Positions 52,658 through 61,505 of a stretch of DNA of 64,000 nucleotides are shown here, piece after piece. The stretch's first letter is position 1. Each line of letters starts with the position of its first letter. The notes beneath the pieces are model-generated. The model made no database searches. It was not told the DNA's origin and saw only the letters and a list, made by a program, of their open reading frames with translations. The DNA comes from Candidatus Latescibacterota bacterium (GTDB lineage: Bacteria > JAAXHH01). The position numbers were made by a program, and so were the translations under genes. The stretch covers positions 62,001 through 126,000 of the forward strand of contig JAAXHH010000129.1 of NCBI GenBank assembly GCA_012270975.1, in the 5' to 3' direction.

Positions 52658-53692
52658 TTAGGACGGACTGCGCCTGTCGTCAAGCGTATTCGCCCCGGTT
52701 TCACCCTTAAGAAAACGGTCGAACCAGTCCACCATCCACTCGAAGTACTCGAATCGGAAGACGTGGTTGCCATCGGGCTGGTAGACGCGGAATTGGTCGC
52801 CTGCGCCGGCGTCGCGGTATACCGGCGCCACCGTGCGTATGAGCGCGTCGACCCCGGACTTCGGCATGTCCTCGTCCGACGTAGGAGCCACCATCATGAA
52901 GGGCCGGGGCGCGATGCAATGGGCGACGATCTCGGGATGGTCGAAGTAGCGTAGCATGTGGGGCACGTAGAAGTATGCGCTGTGCCGGTACAGGTCGCCA
53001 CCTTGTATGACGCTCTCCAACTGTCCCACGCCGCCGCAGATGGGCACGCCGGCCGCCAGCCACGGGGCGCAGGCCATGGCATACCACGTTGCGTTGCCTC
53101 CCAGGGACATGCCCGTCAATCCCACCTTGTTATGCCCAATCCTTTCCTGGACCTGGAGCACGCGGACGCCTCTGAGCGCTTCCTCCACGAGGAGTCCCAT
53201 CTGAGAGATGCCGTAGGCGAGCAGGTGCTTGAGCTCGATGTACCAGGACACCTCGTTCGTGCCCCGGCCGTGGCAACCCTTGGGCGAGATGGCCAGCGTG
53301 ACGTAGCCCCGCCTGGCCAATTCCCGCGCCCAGCCATAGAGGGGCGGCTCATTCGGACCGTCCTTGTAGAACCGTTCAAGTGCCATGCGCTCTGCCGATC
53401 CCCCCGTGCCCGGTACGCAGACCACGCCCGGCAGATATTCGTCCGGATTGTCCAGGGGTTCGATCAGGATGGCCGGGACCGTCTCCCTGTGGGAGTTCGC
53501 GTACGAAAGATCCGTGAGCCGGATGTCGTCTTCCACCCGGGAATCGCCCGTCGTGAAATCGACCTGTTCCGGAATGTCCGCCATGCCGAACAGCTCCAGC
53601 AGTTTCTCGCGGATCTTTTCGGGCGGAATCGATTCGGGATACCGGGGACGCAGCCCTTTGCGGTCATAGGTGGTCTTGAACGGCTTTTCCAT
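52658..53692 (-). CDS. Alpha/beta hydrolase, dienelactone-hydrolase/acetyl-esterase-like
   Basis: 344 residues from the ATG at 53692 ('GAGGTG' upstream). The nucleophile elbow is 'LTGMSLGGNATWY', the acid 'VAPTSDEDMP' and the His 'PDGNHVFRFEY'; the oxyanion region 'PGVVCVPGTGGSAERM' precedes them. No signal peptide. Members cut ester or lactone bonds; the long N-terminal 90 residues resemble the multi-domain acetyl xylan esterase-like group seen near sulfatases. Here a sulfatase gene lies directly upstream on the same strand, 24 bases apart. Confidence 0.85.
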   Translation of the reverse strand: MEKPFKTTYDRKGLRPRYPESIPPEKIREKLLELFGMADIPEQVDFTTGDSRVEDDIRLTDLSYANSHRETVPAILIEPLDNPDEYLPGVVCVPGTGGSAERMALERFYKDGPNEPPLYGWARELARRGYVTLAISPKGCHGRGTNEVSWYIELKHLLAYGISQMGLLVEEALRGVRVLQVQERIGHNKVGLTGMSLGGNATWYAMACAPWLAAGVPICGGVGQLESVIQGGDLYRHSAYFYVPHMLRYFDHPEIVAHCIAPRPFMMVAPTSDEDMPKSGVDALIRTVAPVYRDAGAGDQFRVYQPDGNHVFRFEYFEWMVDWFDRFLKGETGANTLDDRRSPS

Positions 53693-53716
53693 ACTGCACC
53701 TCAACAGGCATATCCA

Positions 53717-55180
53717 TTACACGGCATAGGGCGGGAACTTGTGTGTGTGACTTCGCGCGACTTCGTTGCTTAGTTTTCCGTCGCGCATGAAATCCTTTTC
53801 CCTGCCCTGATCCACGATCCGGCCCTGTAACTGGTCGCGCAGAAGTCGGGCCCGGGGATGATCATCGTCGTACAGGTTCCGGCACTCGAGCGGGTCTTCC
53901 TGGAGATCGTAGTACTCGAACCGCCCGGTTCGATAGTGCCAGATGAACTTCTCCCGGTGGTCGACCAGGTAATGTCCGAATTCGAGGTGCTCGGCGTGCA
54001 GGCGATCCCGGTCCAGCCGGTCCGTTTCGCCCCGCACCAGCGGCATGAGCGAACGGCCGTCCATGCGGCCGGGCGCGGGCAGTCCGCACACGTCGAGCAG
54101 CGTGGGCATCAGGTCGGCCAGTCCCACGGTCGTTTCAGGATACCGGACGCCCGCGGGGAGCTCCATCTGCGCGGGGAAGTTCAGGACGAAGGGCACGCGG
54201 ATCGAACCCTCGTACCCGTACGACTTGGCCCAGTAATGGTGATCGCCCATCATGTCGCCGTGGTCGCCGACGAAGGCGAAGACGAGATTGCGCAGCTGCA
54301 GCATGCGCCACATGTGATAGGTGAACCGCGTGATCTGGGTGTCCACGTGATCGATGCATCCGTAGTAGCCCGCCCGGGCCCGCCGGACGTTCCTGGGGGA
54401 CAGGGGGAGATACTCGGCTTCCGGGAACGGGCCGTGGGCCTTGACGAAGGGTGTGCGTTTATCCACGTACCCGGAAGGATCTCCGATGGCCGGATCGGGC
54501 AGGTCGGGGTCGTTGGCGTATCGCTCGTAAAAGTACGCGGGCGGGTCCCAGGGCGGATGAGGCTTGGTGAAGGACACGAACAGGAAGAAGGGCGTGTCCC
54601 GGCCGTGGTCCCTGACGTGTTCATCCATGACGCGGATGGCCTGCGTGGCCGTCCACGTGGTCACGTGAAATTCCTCGGGAAAGACACAGGGGCGGGACGT
54701 GTACCCGTTGTTGGTCACGCCCGCATTGAACAGGCCGAAGTCGCCCCAGCCCTGTTCGGCAAGCCAGTCCAGATAGTCGTCACGGTATCCGGGAGACAGA
54801 AACCGGCCTTCCTCGTGGGCGATGATCCGGTCGAAGCCGTAGGGTTCGTCCTGGGGGTATACGTGCCTCTTCCCGATACAGTAGGTCTTGTAGCCATTGC
54901 GCTGGAATACCCGGCAGAGCGTATCCGGTTCGTCCCACGACACCATGTCGTCGAAACCGACCATGCCGTGGGTGACCGGCCACTGCCCGCTGAAGAGCGT
55001 CCGGCGGGCGCCCACGCAAGAGGGGACCTCTGAGACCGCACGAGGAAAGTAGTGTCCGGTATGGGCTAGGGCGTCGATACCGGGCGTGTGGACCACGGGG
55101 TGGCCCGCGATGCCCAGGGTGTCGCCGCGAAGCTGGTCGGCGCAGATGAGGACGACGTTGGGGCGGCTGTTGCGATTCAT
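53717..55180 (-). CDS. Sulfatase (alkaline-phosphatase fold)
   Basis: 487 residues from the ATG at 55180 ('MNRNSRPNVVLICADQLRGD'), where Asp14 begins the metal site. The formylglycine motif lies at 55-59 as 'CVGAR' followed by 'RTLFSGQ'; the third position is Gly instead of the usual Pro or Ala. 'FAFVGDHGDMMGDHHYWAKSY' gives the later metal ligands and Lys. No signal peptide, so cytoplasmic, unlike most polysaccharide sulfatases. It may act on small sulfate esters or phosphonates. Operon with the hydrolase below and PhyH gene above is likely (44 bases). Confidence 0.9.
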   Translation of the reverse strand: MNRNSRPNVVLICADQLRGDTLGIAGHPVVHTPGIDALAHTGHYFPRAVSEVPSCVGARRTLFSGQWPVTHGMVGFDDMVSWDEPDTLCRVFQRNGYKTYCIGKRHVYPQDEPYGFDRIIAHEEGRFLSPGYRDDYLDWLAEQGWGDFGLFNAGVTNNGYTSRPCVFPEEFHVTTWTATQAIRVMDEHVRDHGRDTPFFLFVSFTKPHPPWDPPAYFYERYANDPDLPDPAIGDPSGYVDKRTPFVKAHGPFPEAEYLPLSPRNVRRARAGYYGCIDHVDTQITRFTYHMWRMLQLRNLVFAFVGDHGDMMGDHHYWAKSYGYEGSIRVPFVLNFPAQMELPAGVRYPETTVGLADLMPTLLDVCGLPAPGRMDGRSLMPLVRGETDRLDRDRLHAEHLEFGHYLVDHREKFIWHYRTGRFEYYDLQEDPLECRNLYDDDHPRARLLRDQLQGRIVDQGREKDFMRDGKLSNEVARSHTHKFPPYAV

Positions 55181-55223
55181 GGATTCCTTAAGCAGGGTCG
55201 TGGAACGTTCCGGCCAACCTGGT

Positions 55224-56054
55224 CTAGGACGGAAGAACCTGCTGGCCGATGACGATGTGGTGGAACAGGGGCCTGGTGCGTTCGGGCAGCGCGTCATATT
55301 GCTCCGGGGTCAGCGGCACGACGTCGTCAGGCCTGAATCCCCGGTTGGCCGCATCGCGTTCGAAGTCCGAAAGACCCGGAATGAGCGGGTTGAGATTGAA
55401 CCACCACGCCGCGTACCGGGCGATGACGGCCATACGTGTCTCGTCGCTGTTGTTGTGTCCGTTGATATGCCAGGTCCGGCTGTCGAAGAGCAGTACGCTT
55501 CCCGGTTTCCCTTCGGCCTGGATTTCCGATGGGTGCCTTGTTCCCCGCACCAGGCTGCTGTCACCCGTGGGATTGTTGTTCGCCTTGTGGCTTCCGGGCA
55601 CCAGGACCGTACCGCCGTTCTCCCTGGTGAAGGGCGTAAGCATCCAGAGGCTGGTCAACAGCAGCGGCGCATCGGGATAAGGCGCCGGGATGCGATAATC
55701 GTAGCCCTGTCCGAAGGGCCAGTCCGAGTGAAGTCCTCCACCCGGATCGTCCGTCCGGGGATATCCGGGGTGGAGAATGACGCCCGTGGTCATGGAAATA
55801 CGTACGTGGTTGCCGAAAAACGCTTCGGTGACGCCCATAATTCGATCATCGGACAGGTACGGGGCGATCGCCTGGTCGTAGGCGATGAGCCCTCGGATGG
55901 CATGGCGGCCTTTCTCAAGGTCTTCGGGCCGGCCATCCGCCGTGGCGACCAGGCTGTCGCGGACTTTCACCACTTCCTCGGGGGATATCACGTCGTCTAC
56001 AACACACCAGCCCTCGATTCTGATCCGCTTGACCAGGTCTTCGACGGTTGACAT
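55224..56054 (-). CDS. Phytanoyl-CoA dioxygenase (PhyH) family oxygenase
   Basis: 276 residues; 'GGAAGGA' before the ATG. The iron site is 'GGLHSDWPFG' (His-x-Asp) with the distal His in 'SRTWHINGHNN' and the 2-oxoglutarate Arg in 'DETRMAVIARYAAWW'. It should hydroxylate a small molecule using oxygen and 2-oxoglutarate. Position ahead of a sulfatase and an esterase suggests breakdown of a sulfated or esterified compound. Confidence 0.88.
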   Translation of the reverse strand: MSTVEDLVKRIRIEGWCVVDDVISPEEVVKVRDSLVATADGRPEDLEKGRHAIRGLIAYDQAIAPYLSDDRIMGVTEAFFGNHVRISMTTGVILHPGYPRTDDPGGGLHSDWPFGQGYDYRIPAPYPDAPLLLTSLWMLTPFTRENGGTVLVPGSHKANNNPTGDSSLVRGTRHPSEIQAEGKPGSVLLFDSRTWHINGHNNSDETRMAVIARYAAWWFNLNPLIPGLSDFERDAANRGFRPDDVVPLTPEQYDALPERTRPLFHHIVIGQQVLPS

Positions 56055-56196
56055 GCCCGATCCTTCCTTTTAGAGTGTATCAATGTATCACTGAAGGCGG
56101 TTTCTGAAGCTGTATTTGCGATTCAAGATCGATATTCAAAACCGGCCGTTTTGTAAAGGCGATTCTCAACACATCCGATAACCGGCAGGAGCCGAA

Positions 56197-57162
56197 ATGA
56201 TCTCATACCGTCCCCTGGGACGCACCGGACTGAACGTTTCGACATTGAGCATGGGATCCGGTGGCTACAACAGGTTGGGCCAGACCAGTGATCCTCCGCT
56301 GACCGAACCGGAGATGCACCGGCTCGTCCACGGGGTTCTGGACCTGGGCATCAACCTCTTCGATACCTCTCCGGGCTACCTCGAAGCCGAGGCGATACTC
56401 GGGCGGGCATTTCAGGGTGTTCCGCGCGACCGGTTCTACATCGCCACGCGGGTAGTTCTCTCGCAGTTCGACGAGGAAAGCGGTCCGATCCTGATGACTC
56501 CGGAGCACATCACAGAATCCGTCGAGACCAGCCTTCGCCGGCTGGGCGTCGACGAGATCGACGTGGCGCTGATTGCGGCGACCGAAAAGGCGGATTTCGA
56601 TTACATGATCAACGAGCTGTTCCCCGTGCTCGAACGCCTTTGCCGTCAGGGCAAGATCCGTTTCCTTGGGTCAAGCGAAACTGCATTGACGGACGGCGCC
56701 CATACCTGGTTGCAGGCTGCGGTGCCAACCGGAATGCTGGACGTCATCATGATCGCCTACAGCATGCTCAACCAGTCGGCCAGGCACACGGTCTTTCCAT
56801 ATTGCGTAGAGTATGATGTCGGCGTCATGAACATCTTCTCGGTGCGCAACATCTTCAAGGACCCGGCGCGCCTTGCCGCCACGATCGAAGAACTGCAGGA
56901 TCAGGAACTGCTTGACGAGTCCGTCGACCCTCATTCACCCTACGATTTCCTGCTCGAAGATCCCGATATCGAATCGCTGGTCGAAGCGGCGTACCGGTTC
57001 GTCGTCTACACCGAGGGTGTCACCACCGCCGTCTGCAGCGCGGTAACCCTGGACAAGATCGAACAGAATATCCAGAGCATCGCCAAGGGACCGCTCCCCG
57101 AAATGCACGTGAAGCGCATTCAGCGGCTCTTCGGGCACATAAGCGAACCGGTCGGCAACTAG
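56197..57162 (+). CDS. Aldo/keto reductase family protein with altered active site
   Basis: 321 residues, 'CAGGAG' upstream. The family start 'YRPLGRTGLNVSTLSMGSGG', 'NLFDTSPGYLEAEAILGRAF' (Asp and Tyr of the tetrad) and 'GKIRFLGSSE' are clear. The tetrad Lys, normally in an 'IxTK' strand, is Arg here ('FYIATRVVL'), and the His in 'LxxxH' is lost ('DVALIAATEK'). Both changes should weaken reduction, so a different reaction or a non-catalytic role is possible. It is divergent from the PhyH gene. Confidence 0.82.
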   Translation: MISYRPLGRTGLNVSTLSMGSGGYNRLGQTSDPPLTEPEMHRLVHGVLDLGINLFDTSPGYLEAEAILGRAFQGVPRDRFYIATRVVLSQFDEESGPILMTPEHITESVETSLRRLGVDEIDVALIAATEKADFDYMINELFPVLERLCRQGKIRFLGSSETALTDGAHTWLQAAVPTGMLDVIMIAYSMLNQSARHTVFPYCVEYDVGVMNIFSVRNIFKDPARLAATIEELQDQELLDESVDPHSPYDFLLEDPDIESLVEAAYRFVVYTEGVTTAVCSAVTLDKIEQNIQSIAKGPLPEMHVKRIQRLFGHISEPVGN

Positions 57163-57198
57163 CGGCTGCCGTGATTTTCATGGCTGGCCTTGACCGTG

Positions 57199-57513
57199 TC
57201 AACACGACGTTTCGTCCCTCAACTTCTTCTCGACGCTCTCGATCTTCTCTTCCATGGTCTGCGCACGGTCGGTCCGCGTTCCGAGGCGTATGGTCGTGGA
57301 TATCCGCGGCGCGCCCATGGCGTGTACCGCCTCGTGACACGATCTGACGGCGGCGAAGACTTCCTCCCATTCGCCTTCGATATTGGTGCCGTAGGCGTGC
57401 ATGAAAGTCTTGAGTCCCGCCTCCCTCAGCACCCTTTCACAGGCCGTGACGTATTCGGAAACCGATACACCGACCCCGATAGGTACGACACACAGATCGA
57501 CGATGACTTTCAT
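57199..57513 (-). CDS. MTH1187/YqgV family thiamine-binding-type protein
   Basis: 104 residues: 'MKVIVDLCVVPIGVGVSVSEYV' and 'YGTNIEGEWEEVFAAVRSCHEAVH' are diagnostic of the DUF77/MTH1187 ferredoxin-like fold; a coiled tail 'EEKIESVEKKL' ends it. Some members bind thiamine-like ligands. Its ATG overlaps the stop of the SelA-like gene (ATGA), so the two are co-translated. Confidence 0.88.
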   Translation of the reverse strand: MKVIVDLCVVPIGVGVSVSEYVTACERVLREAGLKTFMHAYGTNIEGEWEEVFAAVRSCHEAVHAMGAPRISTTIRLGTRTDRAQTMEEKIESVEKKLRDETSC

Positions 57514-58637
57514 AAGGCCGGCCCTCGATTGTTCGCCATCCCTGGTTCGAGAATCTCCCGCAGGCGCGAGGCCACCAGGGTGTCCTCGCCGGGTTCCATC
57601 ATGTACGGCATGATGGAAAGGCCGTCGCCCCCGCCCATTTCGATCCGGGGCTCGCCTTCGGACAGTTGCCGCACGACTTCCTCCGGCTCGATGCCGATCG
57701 CCGACGTGTCCCAGTTTATGTGCAGAACCGGCGCCACGTTGGACCGGCCCGGCTGGCGGATGGTCGCACGGATCGAAGGCAGTGACGCGATGGCGTCGCT
57801 TACGGTTTGCAGGTATCCTTCCCATTCTCGCCATTCCGCTTCATGGTCACGTTCCACCCACCGCTCCACGGCAGCGAGGAGCCCCATGATCTCCTCCTTT
57901 CCCGCCTTCATCGGTCGTGCTATGGAGTGATGCGGGGCGCCGTTCATGAAGGCCGCCCAAAGCAGGTCGCGCCGGCCGAGAACAAGCCCGGAGGCCTGGG
58001 GCCCGCGGAGGCACTTGCCGCCGCTGTAGGCCACGGCGTCCACGCCGTCGGCCAGGTAGGGGTTTGGTACGTCCGGCCGTTCCGCGGCCGCGTCCACGAA
58101 GACGGGTACGCCGTGATCATGTGCGATATCGACGATTTTCCGGACCGTCAACACACCGTCGCCGGCACGGTCACCGAAAACCGCGACCATGGCGGTGCGT
58201 TCGCTGAAGGCGGCCCGCAGGCTGTCCGCGTCGTCGTCCACTTCGACGAGCGAGATGCCAACCATCCGGATCGCGTGATCATAGGCATGCCGGTGGGTCT
58301 TAAGCGTGATGACTTCGTGCTTCATGCCCGTGGTATCGGGCAGCCGGGCGATGTGATCCGGGTCCGCTCCGGCGACGCAGGCGGCGGTTACCTGGCAAAG
58401 CGCCGCGGCGCAACCATTGGTCACGAGCCCGAATTCCGTTTTCATGATCTCACCGATACGCCGGCCGACCCCGTCCATCAATTCTTCGATATGCACGTAC
58501 TTTCTGGACGCTTCGATCATGGCCTGCCGGACTTCCGGCAGCATGACCGATCCACTGTACATGGTCAGCGTACCCTTGCAGTTGATGAGCGGGCGGACAC
58601 CTATCCTATCGTAGGTAGGGTATTCCTGAAATGGCAT
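57510..58637 (-). CDS. SelA-like PLP-dependent enzyme
   Basis: 375 residues from the ATG at 58637 ('AGGAG' upstream). It begins 'YDRIGVRPLINCKGTLTMYSGS', typical of the L-seryl-tRNA(Sec) selenium transferase-like group, followed by 'VTNGCAAALCQVTAAC' for phosphate contact, 'VPVFVDAAAERPD' with the PLP Asp and the Schiff-base Lys in 'AYSGGKCLRGPQASGL'. It is shorter than true SelA (about 460) and no selB, selC or selD is near, so selenocysteine synthesis is unlikely; relatives act as amino-acid or sugar-acid lyases such as DgaE. Confidence 0.85.
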   Translation of the reverse strand: MPFQEYPTYDRIGVRPLINCKGTLTMYSGSVMLPEVRQAMIEASRKYVHIEELMDGVGRRIGEIMKTEFGLVTNGCAAALCQVTAACVAGADPDHIARLPDTTGMKHEVITLKTHRHAYDHAIRMVGISLVEVDDDADSLRAAFSERTAMVAVFGDRAGDGVLTVRKIVDIAHDHGVPVFVDAAAERPDVPNPYLADGVDAVAYSGGKCLRGPQASGLVLGRRDLLWAAFMNGAPHHSIARPMKAGKEEIMGLLAAVERWVERDHEAEWREWEGYLQTVSDAIASLPSIRATIRQPGRSNVAPVLHINWDTSAIGIEPEEVVRQLSEGEPRIEMGGGDGLSIMPYMMEPGEDTLVASRLREILEPGMANNRGPAL

Positions 58638-58923
58638 GGTGGGCTCCTCGTAGTAGCTCCAGATCTTCCAACCCCGACATTTGCACCATGCGTAGAGTTT
58701 GCAGTGCAAAATCGTGCGGGAGCGTGCGGTCCAGAACAATCTACCTTACACCCGCAGCACGTGTCTAACCTTTAATGTTGCTATTAACGATTATTCATTT
58801 GCAATAATACTGCATTCAAGTAGCTTCCTTTGATCTGTGTTTTAACATGATCAGACTGTCATCCATGAATCGGGTACTTGGTGGTCAATCGGTCAAGTAT
58901 CCTTCGAGAGAAGGGTGGAAATC

Positions 58924-59037
58924 GTGCGAGCAGTAATCATGATGGCCATGGCTGTTGTCCTGGTTTCCTGCAAGGGCGACCCGGGACCGGTCGGTCCTCA
59001 GGGCGCCCAGGGAATTCAAGGAATCCAGGGGGTCTAG
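58924..59037 (+). pseudogene. Signal peptide and collagen stalk cut off by an amber codon
   Basis: GTG at 58924 opens a frame reading a lipoprotein signal ('MAMAVVLVSC', lipobox Cys) and Gly-X-Y triplets ('GPVGPQGAQGIQGIQGV') up to TAG at 59035-59037. The same frame continues with further GVQ/GEQ triplets and the protease domain at 59086-60039. At the TAG a Gln (CAG) would be expected, so a single C-to-T change explains it. This may be a pseudogene, an assembly error or read-through. Confidence 0.75.
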
Positions 59038-59085
59038 GGGGTCCAGGGAGAACAAGGTGTACAGGGGGTTCAGGGTGAGCAAGGT

Positions 59086-60039
59086 GTGCAGGGTGAGCAA
59101 GGTGAGCAGGGTGTCCAGGGCGAAACCGGTGAAATGCTCAACTGGGCGGAGGTCATCGAGAAAGGCAAGCTGCAAGACGCGATCTATCTCGTCTCCGTAG
59201 TCGTCGACGGCGAAATAAAAGGATCCGGTACGGGCTTCAGCGCTTATTTTACCGACAAACTCTGGACAAACGCGCATGTGGTGGAGACCGCATTGGAGGT
59301 TTACAACGATCCCGAAAACGCGGAGAGTCTGCGGTTTCTTCTCGCTACACGTACGGGCACATTGCTTGGAGGAGACGAAACCTATCTGTGGGAGCCTTAT
59401 GTCCTCCATCACGAATACGATACCGAAGAATTCTGGTCACCGGATATTGCCCTGATTCAACTCATCGGCGGCGAGATCACCCACGACTCGCCCGAGTTTC
59501 TGCCCCGGGAATTTACCGACGACCTGCGCGAAGGTCAACCGATCGGCACCCTTGGTTTCCCTGGACTGCTTCCTTATTTCAATTTACTCCCGGTCGCCAA
59601 CTTCAGGGAAGGTACGATCGGCGCTATCAGGCCCTTATACAACGAGGCATTTTTTGCAAGTCCCACAAATACCGGCCAGCTTATCCACTACAATCTGGGG
59701 ACCCTTGCCGGTACAAGCGGCAGTCCGGTTTTCGATCATGAAGGGTTCGTCATAGCCATCAACTTCGGAGGAGTTACTACCCCTATCAGGCTGCCTGATG
59801 ACGATGAGGAAGATGAGGAGCCGGGAGAACTCATAGGAAGAGTGGAACTCGCCGAAGACTTCGGTGTCAATATCTCGGCGGCGTGGGACCTGCTCGACTA
59901 TCTGGAAAACCGGAACGAAACCGGTGTCATCGCGTCGACCGTTTCCATCGAAGGCGCCTCATATGACGATCGATCCTATCCCCACGAGGAGTATCAGCCG
60001 GAACCGCACAACTGGAATGGGGAAACGGTTTCTCCCTAG
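59086..60039 (+). CDS. Trypsin-like serine protease domain behind a collagen-like stalk
   Basis: 317 residues if counted from the GTG at 59086; the true gene most likely began at 58924 with a lipoprotein signal, in the same frame, broken by an amber codon at 59035. The first ten residues finish the Gly-X-Gln stalk. The catalytic triad is His in 'LWTNAHVVE', Asp in 'SPDIALIQL' and Ser in 'GTLAGTSGSPVFDHEG'. A long acidic loop ('DDDEEDEEPGE') lies near the end. Without the signal peptide the protease would stay in the cytoplasm, so the broken form is probably useless unless the amber is read. Together with 13108 it defines a stalked-lipoprotein style in this genome. Confidence 0.8.
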   Translation: MQGEQGEQGVQGETGEMLNWAEVIEKGKLQDAIYLVSVVVDGEIKGSGTGFSAYFTDKLWTNAHVVETALEVYNDPENAESLRFLLATRTGTLLGGDETYLWEPYVLHHEYDTEEFWSPDIALIQLIGGEITHDSPEFLPREFTDDLREGQPIGTLGFPGLLPYFNLLPVANFREGTIGAIRPLYNEAFFASPTNTGQLIHYNLGTLAGTSGSPVFDHEGFVIAINFGGVTTPIRLPDDDEEDEEPGELIGRVELAEDFGVNISAAWDLLDYLENRNETGVIASTVSIEGASYDDRSYPHEEYQPEPHNWNGETVSP

Positions 60040-60051
60040 CAGGACGCCCCC

Positions 60052-60357
60052 ATGAACCGTTTACTCCCCGTCGTTCTGCTCCTGTTCATCTGCTTCTGCG
60101 TCGTCCTGATCATGGCGCTGCCGGGGACTTTTGGGGGATTGATCCTTAAGGGTTTCTTCGGTTTGTGCGTCCTTGTCCTGTTCAAGGTCGCGTACAACAA
60201 GATGGTGCTGCCCGGCACTTGCATCAGCGCCGTCTTCTTCACGCTGGCCTGGTGGTTCGCCCCTGAGTGGCCCATGTATATCTTCCTCGCCCTCATGTTG
60301 GGCGCCCTCATCGTAACCTGCAAGACCGCGGAGATGTTCTATCGCGGTACAGACTGA
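60052..60357 (+). CDS. Small membrane protein, unknown
   Basis: 101 residues, nearly all hydrophobic, with about four helices ('LLPVVLLLFICFCVVLIMAL', 'GLILKGFFGLCVLVLFKVAY', 'LPGTCISAVFFTLAWWF', 'YIFLALMLGALIVTC'). 'AGGA' stands before the ATG, and it begins 13 bases after the protease stop, so they share a transcript. No family recognised. Confidence 0.7.
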   Translation: MNRLLPVVLLLFICFCVVLIMALPGTFGGLILKGFFGLCVLVLFKVAYNKMVLPGTCISAVFFTLAWWFAPEWPMYIFLALMLGALIVTCKTAEMFYRGTD

Positions 60358-60500
60358 CTGGATCGCGTTATTCCGTGACAACCTGCCTGGTTACCCTTAC
60401 CCTTAAAGTCGAATGAATGGATTCCATATACAGGCGTCCATTCGGCATGCATCCGGACGCTGTCCAGGTAATTCGAAATCACCCTCATGGGGGTAGGGAA

Positions 60501-61397
60501 ATGAATCGAATGCTCAGGTGTATTTCATTGCTGGTATTCATTTTTGTTGCGTCCGGGCAGGCCGATGCGCAGCAAAACTGGGACGAGGTCGTCATCGAAG
60601 CCCATCCGGTCGTCGGAAACATCTACATGCTGACCGGCAGCGGAGGCAACATAGGTGTTTCCGTGGGCGATGACGGCATTCTGATCGTCGATGATCAGTA
60701 CGCGCCGCTGGCCGACAAGATCAAGGCGGCTCTTCGCGGCCTCCATGCGGGTCCGCTCAAGTTCGTGCTCAATACCCATTTCCACGGCGATCATGTGGGC
60801 GGCAACCCGATCTTCGGCCTGGAGGCGACCATCATCGCCCACACCAACGTCCGCAAGCGGGTTTCCACCCCACGGCAGCGTGGCGTTCAGACCATACCGG
60901 CCATGGCGGAGGACGGCTGGCCGGTGATCACCTACGACGAGGCGGTGTCGATCCACTTCAACGGGGAAGAGATCAGGCTGGTGCATATACCGGATGGCCA
61001 CACGGATAACGACAGTTACGTGTATTTTACGGGATCGGACGTAATCCACATGGGGGATACCTTCTTCAACGGCCGTTTCCCCTTTGTAGACCTGCGCAGC
61101 GGGGGCACGGTCGCCGGATTGGAACGGAATATCGGCCGCGTGCTTTCGATGATCGGACCGGATACCCGGGTAATTCCCGGCCATGGCGACCTGGGCGACC
61201 GCGCGGCCTTGCAGACCTACCACGATATGCTCGTAGCGACCATCGAATCCGTCCGCGCGATGATGGCGGAGGGAAAAACACTCGACGAAATCAAAGCGGC
61301 GGGCCTGCCGGAGAAATGGGCCGGATACGCGAGTGACTTCGTTCCGGAAGCGCGCTGGATCGAGACGATCTACGCCAGTTACGGCGCGTCGGAATAA
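60501..61397 (+). CDS. Exported metallo-beta-lactamase-fold hydrolase
   Basis: 298 residues from the ATG at 60501; this start gives a signal peptide 'LLVFIFVASGQADAQ'. 'NTHFHGDHVGGN' is the zinc motif, with later ligands in 'VHIPDGHTDNDSYVYF' and 'VIPGHGDLGD'. The class resembles the B3-like or quinoprotein-relay-associated MBL hydrolases acting in the periplasm. The substrate is unknown; a beta-lactamase role cannot be excluded from this. A two-copy 18-base repeat follows the stop. Confidence 0.88.
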   Translation: MNRMLRCISLLVFIFVASGQADAQQNWDEVVIEAHPVVGNIYMLTGSGGNIGVSVGDDGILIVDDQYAPLADKIKAALRGLHAGPLKFVLNTHFHGDHVGGNPIFGLEATIIAHTNVRKRVSTPRQRGVQTIPAMAEDGWPVITYDEAVSIHFNGEEIRLVHIPDGHTDNDSYVYFTGSDVIHMGDTFFNGRFPFVDLRSGGTVAGLERNIGRVLSMIGPDTRVIPGHGDLGDRAALQTYHDMLVATIESVRAMMAEGKTLDEIKAAGLPEKWAGYASDFVPEARWIETIYASYGASE

Positions 61398-61399
61398 AC

Positions 61400-61435
61400 C
61401 TGGGGCGGTGGAGGAGCCTGGGGCGGTGGAGGAAC
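61400..61435. repeat. Two-copy 18-base direct repeat
   Basis: 'CCTGGGGCGGTGGAGGAG' is followed by the same unit ending in A, right after the MBL-hydrolase stop. Confidence 0.75.
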
Positions 61436-61505
61436 CTGGATGGCGTCTTTGCCCGCCTTGTAGAAGGATGTGAAGAGAGCGGCACAGTGAAACAGGAGGT
61501 GTTCA

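Noticed and set aside
57510-58637. Selenocysteine synthase (selA)
   Set aside because: The protein is shorter, and there is no selB, selC or selD nearby, nor an in-frame TGA gene noticed. The SelA-like PLP group has other members.
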